A DNA stretch of 64,000 nucleotides from Terana coerulea (lineage: Eukaryota > Basidiomycota > Agaricomycetes > Polyporales > Phanerochaetaceae): positions 124,001 to 188,000 of the forward strand of contig JAKOGH010000833.1 in the NCBI GenBank assembly GCA_024811115.1, read 5' to 3'. Positions within the stretch are counted from its first letter, which is position 1. Each line of letters opens with the position of its first letter. Below the pieces are notes generated by a model that had not been told where the DNA came from, ran no database searches, and saw only the letters and a program-made list of their open reading frames with translations. A program made the position numbers and the translations under genes. Positions 36,340 through 47,356 of this stretch are shown one piece after another.

Positions 36340-37164
36340 TCGCTTGATACGGCACGACCGCCGCTCTGTAGACCGTAAGTCAGTCGAGATATATGTGCGG
36401 ACTGTCTATTGCACGCAAGCATTCTAAGCCCTAGCTACTAGACCTAACTTGAGGTGTAGCACATACCTTTATTTGCGTACGCACGTAATCATAGGCAAAG
36501 TAGCATGTGAACCTTGTATTCCAGACTCATACCAATTGGGGGAAGAAGGGCTGTGCTACTTGGCAGCCGGGCGCTTGGGGTTTAAAGGGTTGCAGGGCTG
36601 TTTGCACCCTGCTGTAATAAAGAAGTCGCAAGATCATCAATTGGTAGGCAGGAATTTCGAATATTCGTCATTTTCAGGAGTGGGAGAAGTGAGGATTCAA
36701 GTTGCTCGCTGGCCGGCGTCTCTGAGGTGTAGCTTCGTGGCGCCCGCAACACTGATGCCATCATTTCACACGGTCACATTGTTGGACAATGCGGTCTATC
36801 AATGATAGTATATCTATTACTTACCTTCGTTCCTTCTCCCAATTTCCAAACAGGTCCTCGAACGTTACCTGGATAGTCCACACGGGTGTGCGACATAACC
36901 ATGCTCATCGGGATTCATAGTGAGTTCAATCATACAACACGTTAACAAGACCGACGCGTTCCGCACGACTGACAGAACCGTCAGCCTGAGAACGATACTG
37001 TACTGACAACAGGAAGCCCCTCTAATTCCCTAGTAAATACCCTATAGCAAGTGAGATGAAGCATCGAAACACAGAAGTACAATATAAATGCTAGATGCAC
37101 CGCGACAAACGGAGCTGTCCGTGCAGCGCTACCGTGACCTTGGACTCACAAAGCACCATGGCTA
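36340..37164. other. Spacer between tandem paralogues
   Basis: About 800 bp; promoter of copy A and terminator of copy B. Open frames here have no motifs. Confidence 0.4.
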
Positions 37165-39763
37165 CTACATCGATTTTGAAGCGAGCCAAAGTGGGGTTAT
37201 CGCCTGAGCAACCACGTTACCGGCATCTTCAAGCTGCTTTCGAAGCGACTCGTCGAAAACGGTATGCAGTATGCCTCGCGACCGCCACTTATCCGGGTGG
37301 AAGCGACGATGATTCTTCTCTACCATGGTTTTGTACTCGTTGACACCGACCAGGAGTCTTACAGCGGCGAAGAACTCTTCCACGGCGTGCCATTCGATGT
37401 CGGCTAGCGTTGTATGATACGGAGAGCGCAAGACGGGCCAGGGTATACTCTGGAATGTCAGCGGCTGGTCCGCGCAGAACTTGATCTCATCGAATTCTGT
37501 GCACAGCGCCTTGAATCGGGCAACGCCCCGATCCCTCGTCCACGCCGTATGCTGGTGCACTTGCCAACGAGTAGCATCTTGCTGTACGCACCGCCCACGC
37601 TCTTTGGAAGCGGCGTCCTCGTACATTTTGAACCGTCTCGCTTGCTCCGCTGCTTGTTCTCGTCGCTCTCGTTCCTTGCGCTCCTCCTCCTCCCGGATCT
37701 TTCTTTCGCGCTCCTCCTTAGCCAACCTCTCTGCCTCTTGCTTTCGCTTCTGCTTCATTTCCTCCTCTTTCCGACGATCAGCTTCACGCTCTGCATCCCG
37801 TTTCTCCTGCTCCTGCATCTCCTTCATCCTACGGATGGACTCTGCAAGCTGTTCCTGTCGCAGCACTTCCTCGTCCTTCTCATCGTCCAATGTCGCAAGT
37901 AGCTCCAGCTCTTCTTCACTAGCAACGGCATAATGCTGCATCCAATGCGACTCCGCCCTCGGCTATCCGCAGATCCTGAGCAGCCTTGTTTTCTGACGCT
38001 CTCGTTTCGTCCCTTTGCCTTGTCGCTGCCTCGACAAAATGTTCAGCGAGCGCATGCCTTGCTTGGGCAGCCGAAAGAGCACGCTCAGCGGCCGCAAGGG
38101 CGCGTTCGGCATCTCGAATCATCCCATCGGTCTCATCGCATTCGTGCTGTGCATCTTCGTGCTCTGTCGCAGCGGTAGCAGAGCGAAACAGCGCGGTGTC
38201 GTAGTCGTTCTGAGCCTCCAGCTTATTTCGCTGTGCTACGTGTTTCTTCTCTTCCGCGTTCTCCCGCTTGGCTCTTGCAGCCTCGCGCAACCGGCTCCGT
38301 TCCTCCACACGGCGTGCTGCCCTATCCTCGCCCTCGCGAGCCTCTCGTTCTCTCCGTTCCTCTTCTCTCTGCTTCTGGCGCACTTGAGACTCCCGTTGAC
38401 GTTCTTCTTCCTGCTGCCTCTGACGAGCGCGCGCTTCTTCCAATTCGCGCTGGAGTCTCTCTTCTTCATTCTTCAAGAACTGGGAGAAATCATTGCCGTC
38501 ATGGTCCATACTTGTAGTCTACAACCGCACGGTAAGGACTCCTGTGAGATTTTGTACGTCGCGGAGGCTCGCAACTTACCGAATCTGTATCGTCTTGTCG
38601 CGTCTTGGGCTGAGACTGTGTCTGAGAAGTGGAATGTGAACTGGAAGGGGTGCGAAATGATCCTTGCACTGTCGGTTCGTGGTATCGTATGGTGATTGGC
38701 ATGTTATTCTCGAATATCCTGCCCTTCATCTCCTTCAGTGCCCGGGCAGCTGCAAAGGTACCGTCTGAATCTCACTGCATCCCAAGCACTGAAGCAAACA
38801 TACCCTGCTCTCCAGCTTCGAAGGTCACGAAGCCAAAGGAGTTGGGTATCCCGGATTTGACCATACGAGCCCTGTGGTTAATGAAGCATTAGGTAGAGAT
38901 ATACAAATGTGGTAATGAGACGAACTCTACTATCTGCCCAAACTGCATTACATGAATAACGGTCAGAGATGTGGGTAGTGCAGGAGTGTGCATGCTAACC
39001 TCCTTAAAAGTATCATACATGTCTGCAGTCTTGAAGACTGCACCTAGACCCTAGGAGATGGGTATTGTCAGGTGAATCAACAACCAACACTACGCGCAAA
39101 CTCACAGCACAGTACACGTTACAAGGGTTGTAGGTTCGGAGAACGAATTGGGGTAGGTTCTCTAGCTGGTGGTGTAGGGACCGACAATTGAGCCTGGCAT
39201 ACTGAGCGTGCTGCTCCGTCCAGTACTGGACAACGCACGTCGGTCTTTCGCGCCCAACCTCGATGCCAATGCGTACCGACACAAGAGGACCTGCGCGTCG
39301 AAACCAGGTAAATACTTCGTAAGGGGACGCATCATACAGAGGATGAGCCACAAATTCGCTGTGCACAAATTGAGGCAATAGTGGACTGGCTGGTACCGGA
39401 TCGTCTAGGGAAGGTGAGTGGGAGAGCTTCAGGACGAATGGTGGTTTGACTCCAGGAACCGTAGTCCCTTGTAGAGTTACCAACGCCATCTCAGCTGGGC
39501 ATATCACAATGAGATCAATACTCCTAGTGTGATACGTTCAGCGGAGAGAGGTCTGCACACGAACCATGAAATACATCAGCAAAAGATACCGCCCATTTCT
39601 TGCGGTTGGCCGAGACAAGACTTCTGCCAATACTGTGTACGGTTCCGCAAGACTTGAACGCTTCGAGCAAATGGTACCATTTGAGACGTCCTGGCGGTTC
39701 CGCAATGTAGAGGACTGGACACGTCAACAGCGGATGCGGCGCAAGTAAGAAGTCTGTCGCCAT
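37165..39763 (-). CDS. RRM / coiled-coil / J-like protein, copy B
   Basis: Paralogue of copy A with the same order of parts. The N-terminal RRM-like part starts MATDFLLAPHPLLTCPVLYI and includes LKWYHLLEAFKSCGTV; the next exon starts AEMALVTLQGTTVPGVKPPF and contains FTWFRRAGPLVSVRIGIEVG and VLRTYNPCNVYCA. A short RRM piece AARALKEMKGRIFENNMPIT and IRYHEPTVQGSF aligns with VVSVRYHEPKLQDTF of copy A. The coiled coil follows, then the C-terminal block FDEIKFCADQPLTFQSIPWP, EYKTMVEKNHRRFHPDKWR and GNVVAQAITPLWLASKSM. The frame slips by one near 37952-37959 between RIAEGG and SHWMQHYAVASEEELELL, with no usable splice signals. Head-to-tail arrangement with copy A shows a tandem duplication; divergence outside the motifs suggests it is not recent. 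Confidence 0.7.
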
Positions 39764-40631
39764 GGGGAGCGCAATGGCAAGGGTTCCGGTAATTGAAGCT
39801 CAAGCCTGCGTGCGTGTAACATTTGTTGAGATTTTGGGGCTTTTAGATGTAAGGAGGGAGGTTGCACACACCGTTAGCAGCAGGGATGACATGGTTCGAC
39901 TGCAGGCTAGGAGAGGTTAGGAAAGCGATGCGGCAGTCCAGCGCTGTCCAGCGCCCGGGGACTCGGAAATTGCTTTTGATCGAGATCCCCAACTTGGAAG
40001 TGGTCTGATGCCGCCGAATGCCGAGATCGGGTCATACCGAACTGCCGGCGCTGCGCCGATACAGTACTTAGGCGCTGAATGAAGTGCTTGTCGACAACGT
40101 CGCGCAGGAGCGAGTGCGGGATTTCAAACGGGCATTATATTGAATTCCACTAAGGATTCTGAAGGCTGAAGATGGCCTGGAGTTGAAAAATTGACCGACC
40201 AAATGTCACATGAGCTCCACGGCATCCCCGAGGAACGTAGTAATAAATGGGCAGTGCCGTACTGGATGGAGGCAAATGACCACACATCCAGACTGAGACT
40301 CAAGCATGACAGCAAAATGCACAAGAGCGTGGGAAAATGGGGAGTATGAAACACGACAAAGTTGAAGCTCAGGTGAGTCAAAGTCATAAGGGCCCTTAAG
40401 GGGGTATGAACACTGGCTGGTGAAGATGGAAGCGAGCGTAGTACCAGTGATTCGCAAGGGATTTCGAGATGGGCAGATGGGAAAGATGGCAATGAGCGAG
40501 GTACTGCAAACGCTACGGTGATGATCAACCATGGTCCATAATGTCGTTTCTCCAACAGTGAAAGACGTATAACTCACGTTGCATTGGTGGCGAGGCAAGC
40601 TCGACAATGATAAATGCCTTGACAAGCACTT
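39764..40631. other. Intergenic, unresolved
   Basis: About 870 bp on the promoter side of copy B. Two overlapping minus-strand frames near 40124-40625 are long for chance but carry no motif and have no supported start or splice structure. Confidence 0.35.
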
Positions 40632-41099
40632 TTACATGATTATGCACCTTGAACAGCAGCCGGAGTCTGTCATTTCAGTATCGCCCTGGGGCTGGGCCGG
40701 CGGATATGTGTTATGCGCCGCGAGATTAAGGACAGGAGAGGGAGGTGGACCGGACTGAGATGGGTGGGTCGGCCTTCCTCGATCGCTTTCATAGGCACCT
40801 GGATCACTCTATTAGTTCAATATCCCTGAGTCCCAAATAGACGTACCATACTGACTATAGCCTTGGGCAGGCGACAAATGATGCCCGTAAGATGGGCCTG
40901 ACTGCTGGTATGGTAACGAGCTTGTAGGCAGGTACGGCGGATACGCTCCACCTTCACCCTGGTAAGCGGCGTTGGGTGCCATAGGCATCTGACTGTGCAC
41001 AACAAGCCATAAGACAATCAACAAAACGTCGTAACGAGATGTTCTGTATACTCACATGTGCGACGACTCGCCTGGAGGAGAGAAGCGGTGAAGGTCCAT
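40632..41099 (-). CDS. Small Pro/Tyr-rich CaaX protein 1 (CIIM)
   Basis: Three-exon gene for a protein of about 115 residues. Exon 1: MDLHRFSPPGESSH, donor GTGAGT. Exon 2 (acceptor TGCACAG): QMPMAPNAAYQGEGGAYPPY and LPTSSLPYQQSGPSYGHHLS to GYSQYG, donor GTACGT. Exon 3 (acceptor GATCCAG): AYESDRGRPTHPSQSGPPPS and so on, ending TEMTDSGCCSRCIIM. The last four residues form a CaaX box; X = Met favours farnesylation, and the CC pair four residues upstream could be palmitoylated. No signal peptide and no helix. Prediction: a lipid-anchored, intrinsically disordered protein at the cytosolic face of a membrane. Related genes at 46986, 50565, 54886 and 63186 share the composition and tail. Confidence 0.7.
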
Positions 41100-43557
41100 G
41101 GGTGTACGTGAAGTAACAGTGGCTGCTTGGCTCTGCAGACCTTGTTAGTCCGCTTATATGTGCCCCAGACTGCGCCATTTTAGAACGAAGCATCACATTC
41201 CCGCACAGATCAAGTCCGGCAGCTCCTTGAAACCAGATACGCGCGAGGTCGGACCACCTTCGGAGACAAAAAGCTTCTCGAGGGCGCTGCCGTTCTGACC
41301 CACATTGCATACACTGACTTATGTTGACGTGTGAGCGAAACCTAATATATGGGGGCTTCTTAATGGTGGACCTGAGGAAGGCGCGCGTCGACATCAGTTC
41401 CGCGACGCCTCCACCGCAGACCTGGCAACCAATGTCAACGGATGAGAGACAAGGCTGTCCCAGGTTTTAAAGTATCCTCACAACAGGATGATATTCCCAC
41501 ATATGTGATGGATTTTACGAGCCTCGAGGACGTCGGTCGCCCCATCGATTCGGCGGTCAATGGTAGAGACGGCTAGCTATCAGGAATGGGCTCAGCATAG
41601 GGCAATGTAGCAAAGGCGATGTCACTTACGTACGTCATTGCACTATGGCATTAGACCCCGAAAATCGAGAGGCAATGCTTTCAGCAGGTACCATCTTCAA
41701 AGAGCTCCCAACAAAGGATACCCGACTAACTGTGGGGCCCGGCCTCGTGCAGAAACAAGGACGGTAGCTGATACCTGGGACACAAATTAATTTTCGCATG
41801 GGTACGAGGGCTGTACGCATCGTGTATACTTGTATGGAGTGCGGAAGATCTGCGTTCGCCCCCGCATTACTATGGCGTGCAACAGATCAGGGCGTCTGTC
41901 TCCCTCAGACCCGGTTTCGATCCTGAATAGAAACCAGGACCAGTGCGGCGGCTTTGTAACGTTCTTCAAGGAGTCTGAATATACAATCGTATGCCACGTA
42001 CCAGTCAAGACAACCGAGTCTGCAGCTCTCGCGCGCTCGAGCAGACCCAGCGAAGTACCCACTACAGCTTCTTTCCCCACAATCGACCCTTTTCAATGTC
42101 GCCCCGCCCATGTTCACTTCCTCGTGAACGGCTGTGGGTAAAAGCACTGCGGAGGTAGCAAGCTGCACCCCTGCGCTGGTCATCTGGGGTGCATACTGTC
42201 AATTTCAGGGTCACAAGTAATCCATTACGAGGCGTACTTGTGTTTAAGTTGAGAAGCTCTTGCTTCGCAGTCCGGAGACTGTACAGAATGCCGACATACC
42301 CACGGAATCCTGATGTCCGTATAGCCATTTCACGTCGCTGTCTTCGATCGTCCGATAGACATCGAACGTCGACCAGCCCCTTATACTAGTCAAGGGTCTT
42401 TTATAAAGATCTACCATGTCGGCCACGCTACGCTCCGGACTAGCATTCAAGGCTATGAAAGCATCGGTAGCACAGCCTTGACTGACTAACCCCAGACAGC
42501 TGCCTTGTTGACGTCAGCCACCTTCTTGAGGATATGTGTAAGCGTGCGCAGGCCTCAAATCGATCTACTTGAACAGTTGTTATCCTCAATTCGCTTGCCA
42601 GTCTGCATCCAAGCAAAGCACTTACCGCTCAGTTCCCGTCGACTGTACCTCGCCTGCAGCCTCTGATTTCTTCCAGGATTGCATGTTGATGCAGACTGAC
42701 GGAAGTAAAGGAGTCGAACTGACTACCGGATCTGCAGGGCGCACATCCTGTGGCCCTTTGGGGTTGCCTCCGATCGGTGGCAATGCTTGGTGGAAGTTTC
42801 TTAGGGACTGCGCAGTCCGGAGCCTAGAATCGTTGCCGGAATCCTCGCGAGGCGTAGATACCGTATGTGTGAATACTGTCCATCACTGTCTTTCAAAGCC
42901 AGGGCGACTCCGGTTGATGGATAGCGAATCGCTCCTGGTCAAGAGGGTACAGTATGCGACAATGTACCATTCCGTGAAGGGACGATCTTGCCTGGCGTGC
43001 GAAGAAGATGCATTTTTTCCAGAGTAACAGGTTCTGCAGACGGCTGTTCTGCGCGTAGTAACGCTTGTATTAGGATATGTAGGTTGTACAAGCTTTCAAT
43101 CAACCTAATGAACACCTGGGATGGTCAATCTGACTGTCGGCGGGGATATGAGTGACTACTCACCAAGGTTTGTAACGCTAACGAGTCAGAGTATGGCATG
43201 ACCATTCCAAGTGATCCCTCAACCTCAGACCAAGCCTCAGACCCTTGCAAGATTCAGAATCTTGCACGCCCGCACCTCTTCCAGGCATCCCACATCGTTC
43301 AGACGGTCCCCCTCGCATCGTCACCTGTTCTGCCCACTTGATTTACTCATCCCCGTCGCACAGGCAAATCTCAAGAACGAAGAGTGATGAAAGATTTTGA
43401 CTTGTGAGAAGACAAGTCGTGTGGTGGTCGTTCGAGGCGGAGCTTGGCTGGCGGAGTGGCACCCCAAGCGTGCGAAGTGCTAGGCGCCGAAAATGACGAT
43501 GCCCCCAAAACAAATGGATATACTTGCTCTTGACCTTCATGCTCTCCCTGACATGAC
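41100..43557. other. Gene-poor stretch, no supported gene
   Basis: About 2.5 kb without a recognisable gene. The longest frame is plus-strand 42569-43027 (Ser-rich, no motif). Several overlapping minus-strand frames between 41787 and 42450 also lack motifs and splice support. Confidence 0.35.
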
Positions 43558-45414
43558 ATGCAGACGATATGGTTTCCTACACCCGTCAGCGCTCTCTTCC
43601 GCCGTCTCGTAAACGTCGTCGCCTCACTCTCGATATCCCACCAATATCTCGTCCAAAGAACCGAAGCTAGCGGCTCCGTAACGAACTGGACGACTCTCAA
43701 GTCTTTCGGGTGGCTTTCATGGGCGAGGCAGACACGATTTGCTCTGGAGACGGGAGAGGATACTTCTTCGGAGCCCAGCAGTCACCCGCGACCACCCTCG
43801 CCGCCGCCGAGGCCAAGACCTCCCGCGAACAGGCCGCTCGACATCATACACAGACTGATGTACAGTCCTGTACTCTATGATCCCGTTCGTGCGCCAAGGA
43901 ACCCCATTGCACTCTGTCATGGTTGGTGTCTCACCGTTCGCGGCCTGGTGTCCAAGTGTTGACTGTGCGCAACAGGTCTATACGGCTTTGACGTCCGCGG
44001 ACCCGCGTCCTTCCCCATACTTCGCCAGCAATACTGGTCGAACGTTCTTGCCGTGCTTCAACAGAAGGTCGGTGCCGAAGTCATCGTGACCAGTGTCCCT
44101 CCAACAGCGTCCGTTACATCGCGCGCAAAGAAGCTGCATGAATTGCTGAAGGAGCGGGCGCCGGGACGATCCATCAACTTCATGGCGCATTCTATGGGCG
44201 GTTTGGACTGCAGGCATCTAATATCGCATATCAAGCCCACCGAGTATACCCCAGTATCTCTCACCACCGTGGCTACGCCCCATCGCGGGAGCCCGTTTAT
44301 GGACTGGTGTACGGTGCGTCACACGACACCTAAATCGCACGCATATATTGAGCGGAATGGTAGGACTACCTGGGGATAGGTAAATTGCGCCAGAAGGAGC
44401 TCGAGCTCGCGGCGCTTACGAAAGATGTCATTGAGAAGGCGGGAGCACCCAAGGAGACGCCACCCGAGAATGGCTCGCCGTCGAAATCAACCATCTCTTT
44501 TTCCTCGCTCCCCTCATCGTTCACTACCCTCCTTCTTTCCTTCTTTGACTCTCCTGCGTATGCCAACCTCAGCACGGCGTACCTCAACAACGTCTTCAAC
44601 CCATACACACCGGACGACCCCAATGTGCGGTACTTCAGCGTCGCCGGCCGGCTCAGCAGCATGAGCGTCTGGCACCCGCTCTGGCTGCCGAAGATGGTGC
44701 TCGACGGCTACGAGGAGCGCGAGCGCGAACGGCTCGGCGTACACTGGCGATATGCGGACGGCGGCGAGCGGTGGGGCAACGACGGGCTCGTCACGCTCGA
44801 GAGCGCCAAGTGGGGCGAGTTCATCGGTATTCTCGAGGAGTGCGACCACTGGGAGCTGCGTGGCGCCCGCGGCACGCTCGAGCTCAGCCTCGGCATACCA
44901 TGGGGTGGGAAGGACGGCGGCGACGCAGGCACTAGTGCAAGTGCGAGCGCGAGCGCCGGCGAGGGCTGGGGCCTTGGCGACTGGGGTCGCTTCGTCGGCG
45001 CGTGGAAGGCAGACGAGCGTAAGGCGCGCCAGGCCGGGGCCGCGCGCAGCGAGCGCGAGGAGAGTGCGCGTAACCGTGACGTCGACACAGAGAAGGCGCG
45101 CGAACTGGACCGGTCGGCGAAGGAGAAGGAGCAGGGTCTCGCGGACGACGTTCTCAAGGCGTCCACGGAGAAAGGTGTCGGCGGTGTTCGACTGGCTCGT
45201 CGACCAGGTCCCGTCGCGCAGCGGCCGCGGTGCACCGGAGGGCAAGCAGGCGCGGGACCAGAGTTTGTCCGCGGCGATGGAAGTGAAGAAGGCGAAGCAG
45301 GACAAGGAGGAGGAACGCAAGAAGGTGCCGGTGCGGAGCGAGCTGGAGACGAAGGCAGATCTCGAGCGTTTCTATGTTGCGCTGTGTAGGAAGCTATATG
45401 ATGAGGGTTTATAA
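43558..45414 (+). CDS. Triacylglycerol lipase, TGL2-like
   Basis: Alpha/beta-hydrolase resembling the fungal TGL2-type lipases. The conserved N-terminal region reads NPIALCHG, then across an intron ending GCAACAG, GLYGFDVRGPASFPILRQQY, VLAVLQQKVGAEVIVTSVPP, and the nucleophile elbow INFMAHSMGGLDCRHLISH (Ser in HSMGG). Then LTTVATPHRGSPFMDWC, a second intron ending near 44380, YLGIGKLRQKELELAALT, VFNPYTPDDPNVRYFSVAG and NDGLVTLESAKWGEF with DHWEL carrying the likely catalytic His. At the A-run 45171-45173 one extra base breaks the frame: ASTEK should continue VSAVFDWLVDQVPSRSG, which lies one frame over, and the protein ends ALCRKLYDEGL at 45414. The start codon is uncertain; 43558 is the first in-frame ATG, but an intron in the first 120 bases is possible. 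Confidence 0.85.
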
Positions 45415-46985
45415 GTGGTGTTCTCCCGTGTGGAGTTGGATGAGTGTATTCGTACTGGTGCGCCCCATGCTTATTTCCATCTCCGATCTCGCAAAATTGC
45501 CGCAGCATCGACGGTTGAGCTTATGCGGATCTGAGGCTGTATGTTGTTGGTAATGGATTGTCCGAGCACAGGTCTTTTTCTACCAGACCCGCTGAAACTA
45601 ACGTCTGCTCAGCCGACAGAGTGGAAAGCCTGCTGCATGGGGCGTAATGAAACGGCAATAGGTCAGTCCATCAGCAGATACCGCCGGCTCAACGTCACTG
45701 AATCGGGATTCTATAGCCTAAGGCCCCGTCAATGCGCACCCGTCAGTGGTGAGACAAACTACCAACTCACCGCCACACCAAGCTTGTGCTAGATTGAGGA
45801 CATGTTCGCCCCAGATCTCAACATGAACGCCGCCCTGCGTGCGTAATTTGTGCCGTCCATATAATTTGGAGATTGACGCTTTACCTCACAGGGCTATTGA
45901 GGGCAATGATTATCCCTGTAGGGTGTAGGTCACCCGGCGACCTGCTTACGGGTGCCTTTTTGTGTACCATTGGCAACGCGTCGGGGTCAGGCAGTGTGGC
46001 GCTTGCTACGAGAGGCCTCGCCCCGAGGTCTTCCATGTTTCAGGCCCTGCCCATGGATACACGAAGAAGGTGCGGAAGCGGTATCTGGCCCTCATTGACT
46101 CTCAATTCATTTGTCAGGGCCGCAGGTCCTAATACGATCACCGCCTCCGCTTGATATTCGAGCAGGCACGCATTCCGAGACAGGAAGCATACGCCGTACA
46201 GCAAGATCCCGAGGCAGAGGAAACCCGAGACGGAGCTGTCCCCGCTCGGTGCATCATCATGCATGCCCTTCTATCCAGGGCTGTTCGTTCATCGCCAGCT
46301 GAGAATGTGACGCTGGAGTAGCAGAACTGGGGTGACGGGACGCGCACTTCCGCCTGATTAACTGGAGACCTGCCTGAATTGATTGGTCCTTTGTTTTGGT
46401 AGCTAGTTGAGGTCGCGGCACGCAAGGATGGCTCGACCGAACCAGGTTAATGACACCAGGTACGCACAGTCATATGCCGGAGCATTCCGAGAGACCCTTT
46501 AGGCGCAACGTCCGGTGGCCTTCGGACGGTGACGTTCTCACCGTAGCTTACCAACCGAACGACTGGGCTATATTCCCAAGGACTTATTGGCCAGAACGAA
46601 GGGCGTGAGTGCGCTCCCCGCGTTAAAGGTTTCTTATGATTGGCGAAACGATGCTTCTTGGCCGGTCACTCACGTACTTGTCAGGAAGCCTGAGTTGAAA
46701 GAGTGTTGACAATGAGCGTCCCATTACATATGAACCCAATACGCAGTCACAATATCACTGACGGCATGCATACGCATCGAAAGTGCCGATCTACTAGGGC
46801 CCAGCTGATTCTGTCCGTTTACACTGCCGTAAATGGGGTTGAATTAGGTTCGAATAGTATACCAAATTGTTAGGGAAGACAGCAGACTGCGCACGGCCTC
46901 GGACTCGGACTGTGTAAAAAGCGGAAGGGCTCGGACTCGTATTCCACACTTACAGATCTTCAGCACCTTCCACTGCCCTGCACAC
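45415..46985. other. Gene-poor stretch
   Basis: About 1.6 kb. Apart from the short minus-strand ORF at 46257-46335 nothing could be supported. Immediately before the CaaX protein 2 gene there are two near-identical GGGCTCGGACTCG-type motifs (about 46898-46940). Confidence 0.35.
46257..46335 (-). CDS. Putative terminal exon ending QPWIEGHA
   Basis: The minus-strand frame reads HPSSATPASHSQLAMNEQP and WIEGHA before a stop at 46257. It aligns without gaps to the plus-strand frame ending at 52562 (GGAPSTPHKLPPAGWQP, KIAGHA): shared Ala, His, Gln-Pro, Ile and Gly-His-Ala at the same spacing. The upstream exon was not resolved. Support is the similarity alone, so this is a candidate, not an established gene. 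Confidence 0.3.
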
Positions 46986-47356
46986 ATGTCCTACTATAGC
47001 TCGTGAGTGTCGGCTCCGCTGTCCTCCTCTGTGCTTGTTATTCATCGTGTGCCTGATATAGCGGACAATCCACCCCTATGAACGGGCCGCCTGAGTACCC
47101 TCCATCCGGCCCATGGTCCAACGGCCACTATCCCCAAACCTACCCGTCTAACGGAGCCGTATGGTCAAATGGCGATGGTACGTCTCCAGAATTGGATGTC
47201 TTCTCGAATGTGGCTGCTAATGTACGCGCGAAAGCCTTAGGAGGGCAGTGTGACGGGCAGATTACTCGAGCAGATCCCAGGAAAAGCCGGCCCACTGCGG
47301 TCGGCCGCCCACACGACAAGCCAACCGGCTGCTTCTCGGGATGCTGCATCATGTGA
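46986..47356 (+). CDS. Small Pro/Tyr/Asn-rich CaaX protein 2 (CCIM)
   Basis: The first exon is 17 nt (ATG to donor GTGAGT), encoding MSYYS plus two bases of Ser; after acceptor GATATAG the product continues GQSTPMNGPPEYPPSGPWS and NGHYPQTYPSNGAVWSNGD. An optional 63-nt intron (GTACGT to CCTTAG, about 47178-47240) keeps frame either way and matches the position of the second intron in CaaX protein 3. The end is ITRADPRKSRPTAVGRPHDK, PTGCFSGCCIM. CCIM is a CaaX box with neighbouring cysteines. TRADPR here corresponds to TRGDPR in protein 3, evidence of common descent. No signal peptide or helix; function unknown, probably membrane-anchored by farnesyl and palmitoyl groups. Confidence 0.7.

Noticed and set aside
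41787..42450. Overlapping minus-strand frames as a second DUF6533/DUF6534-type gene
   Set aside because: No family segment or hydrophobic helix pattern could be read, and no splice arrangement was convincing.
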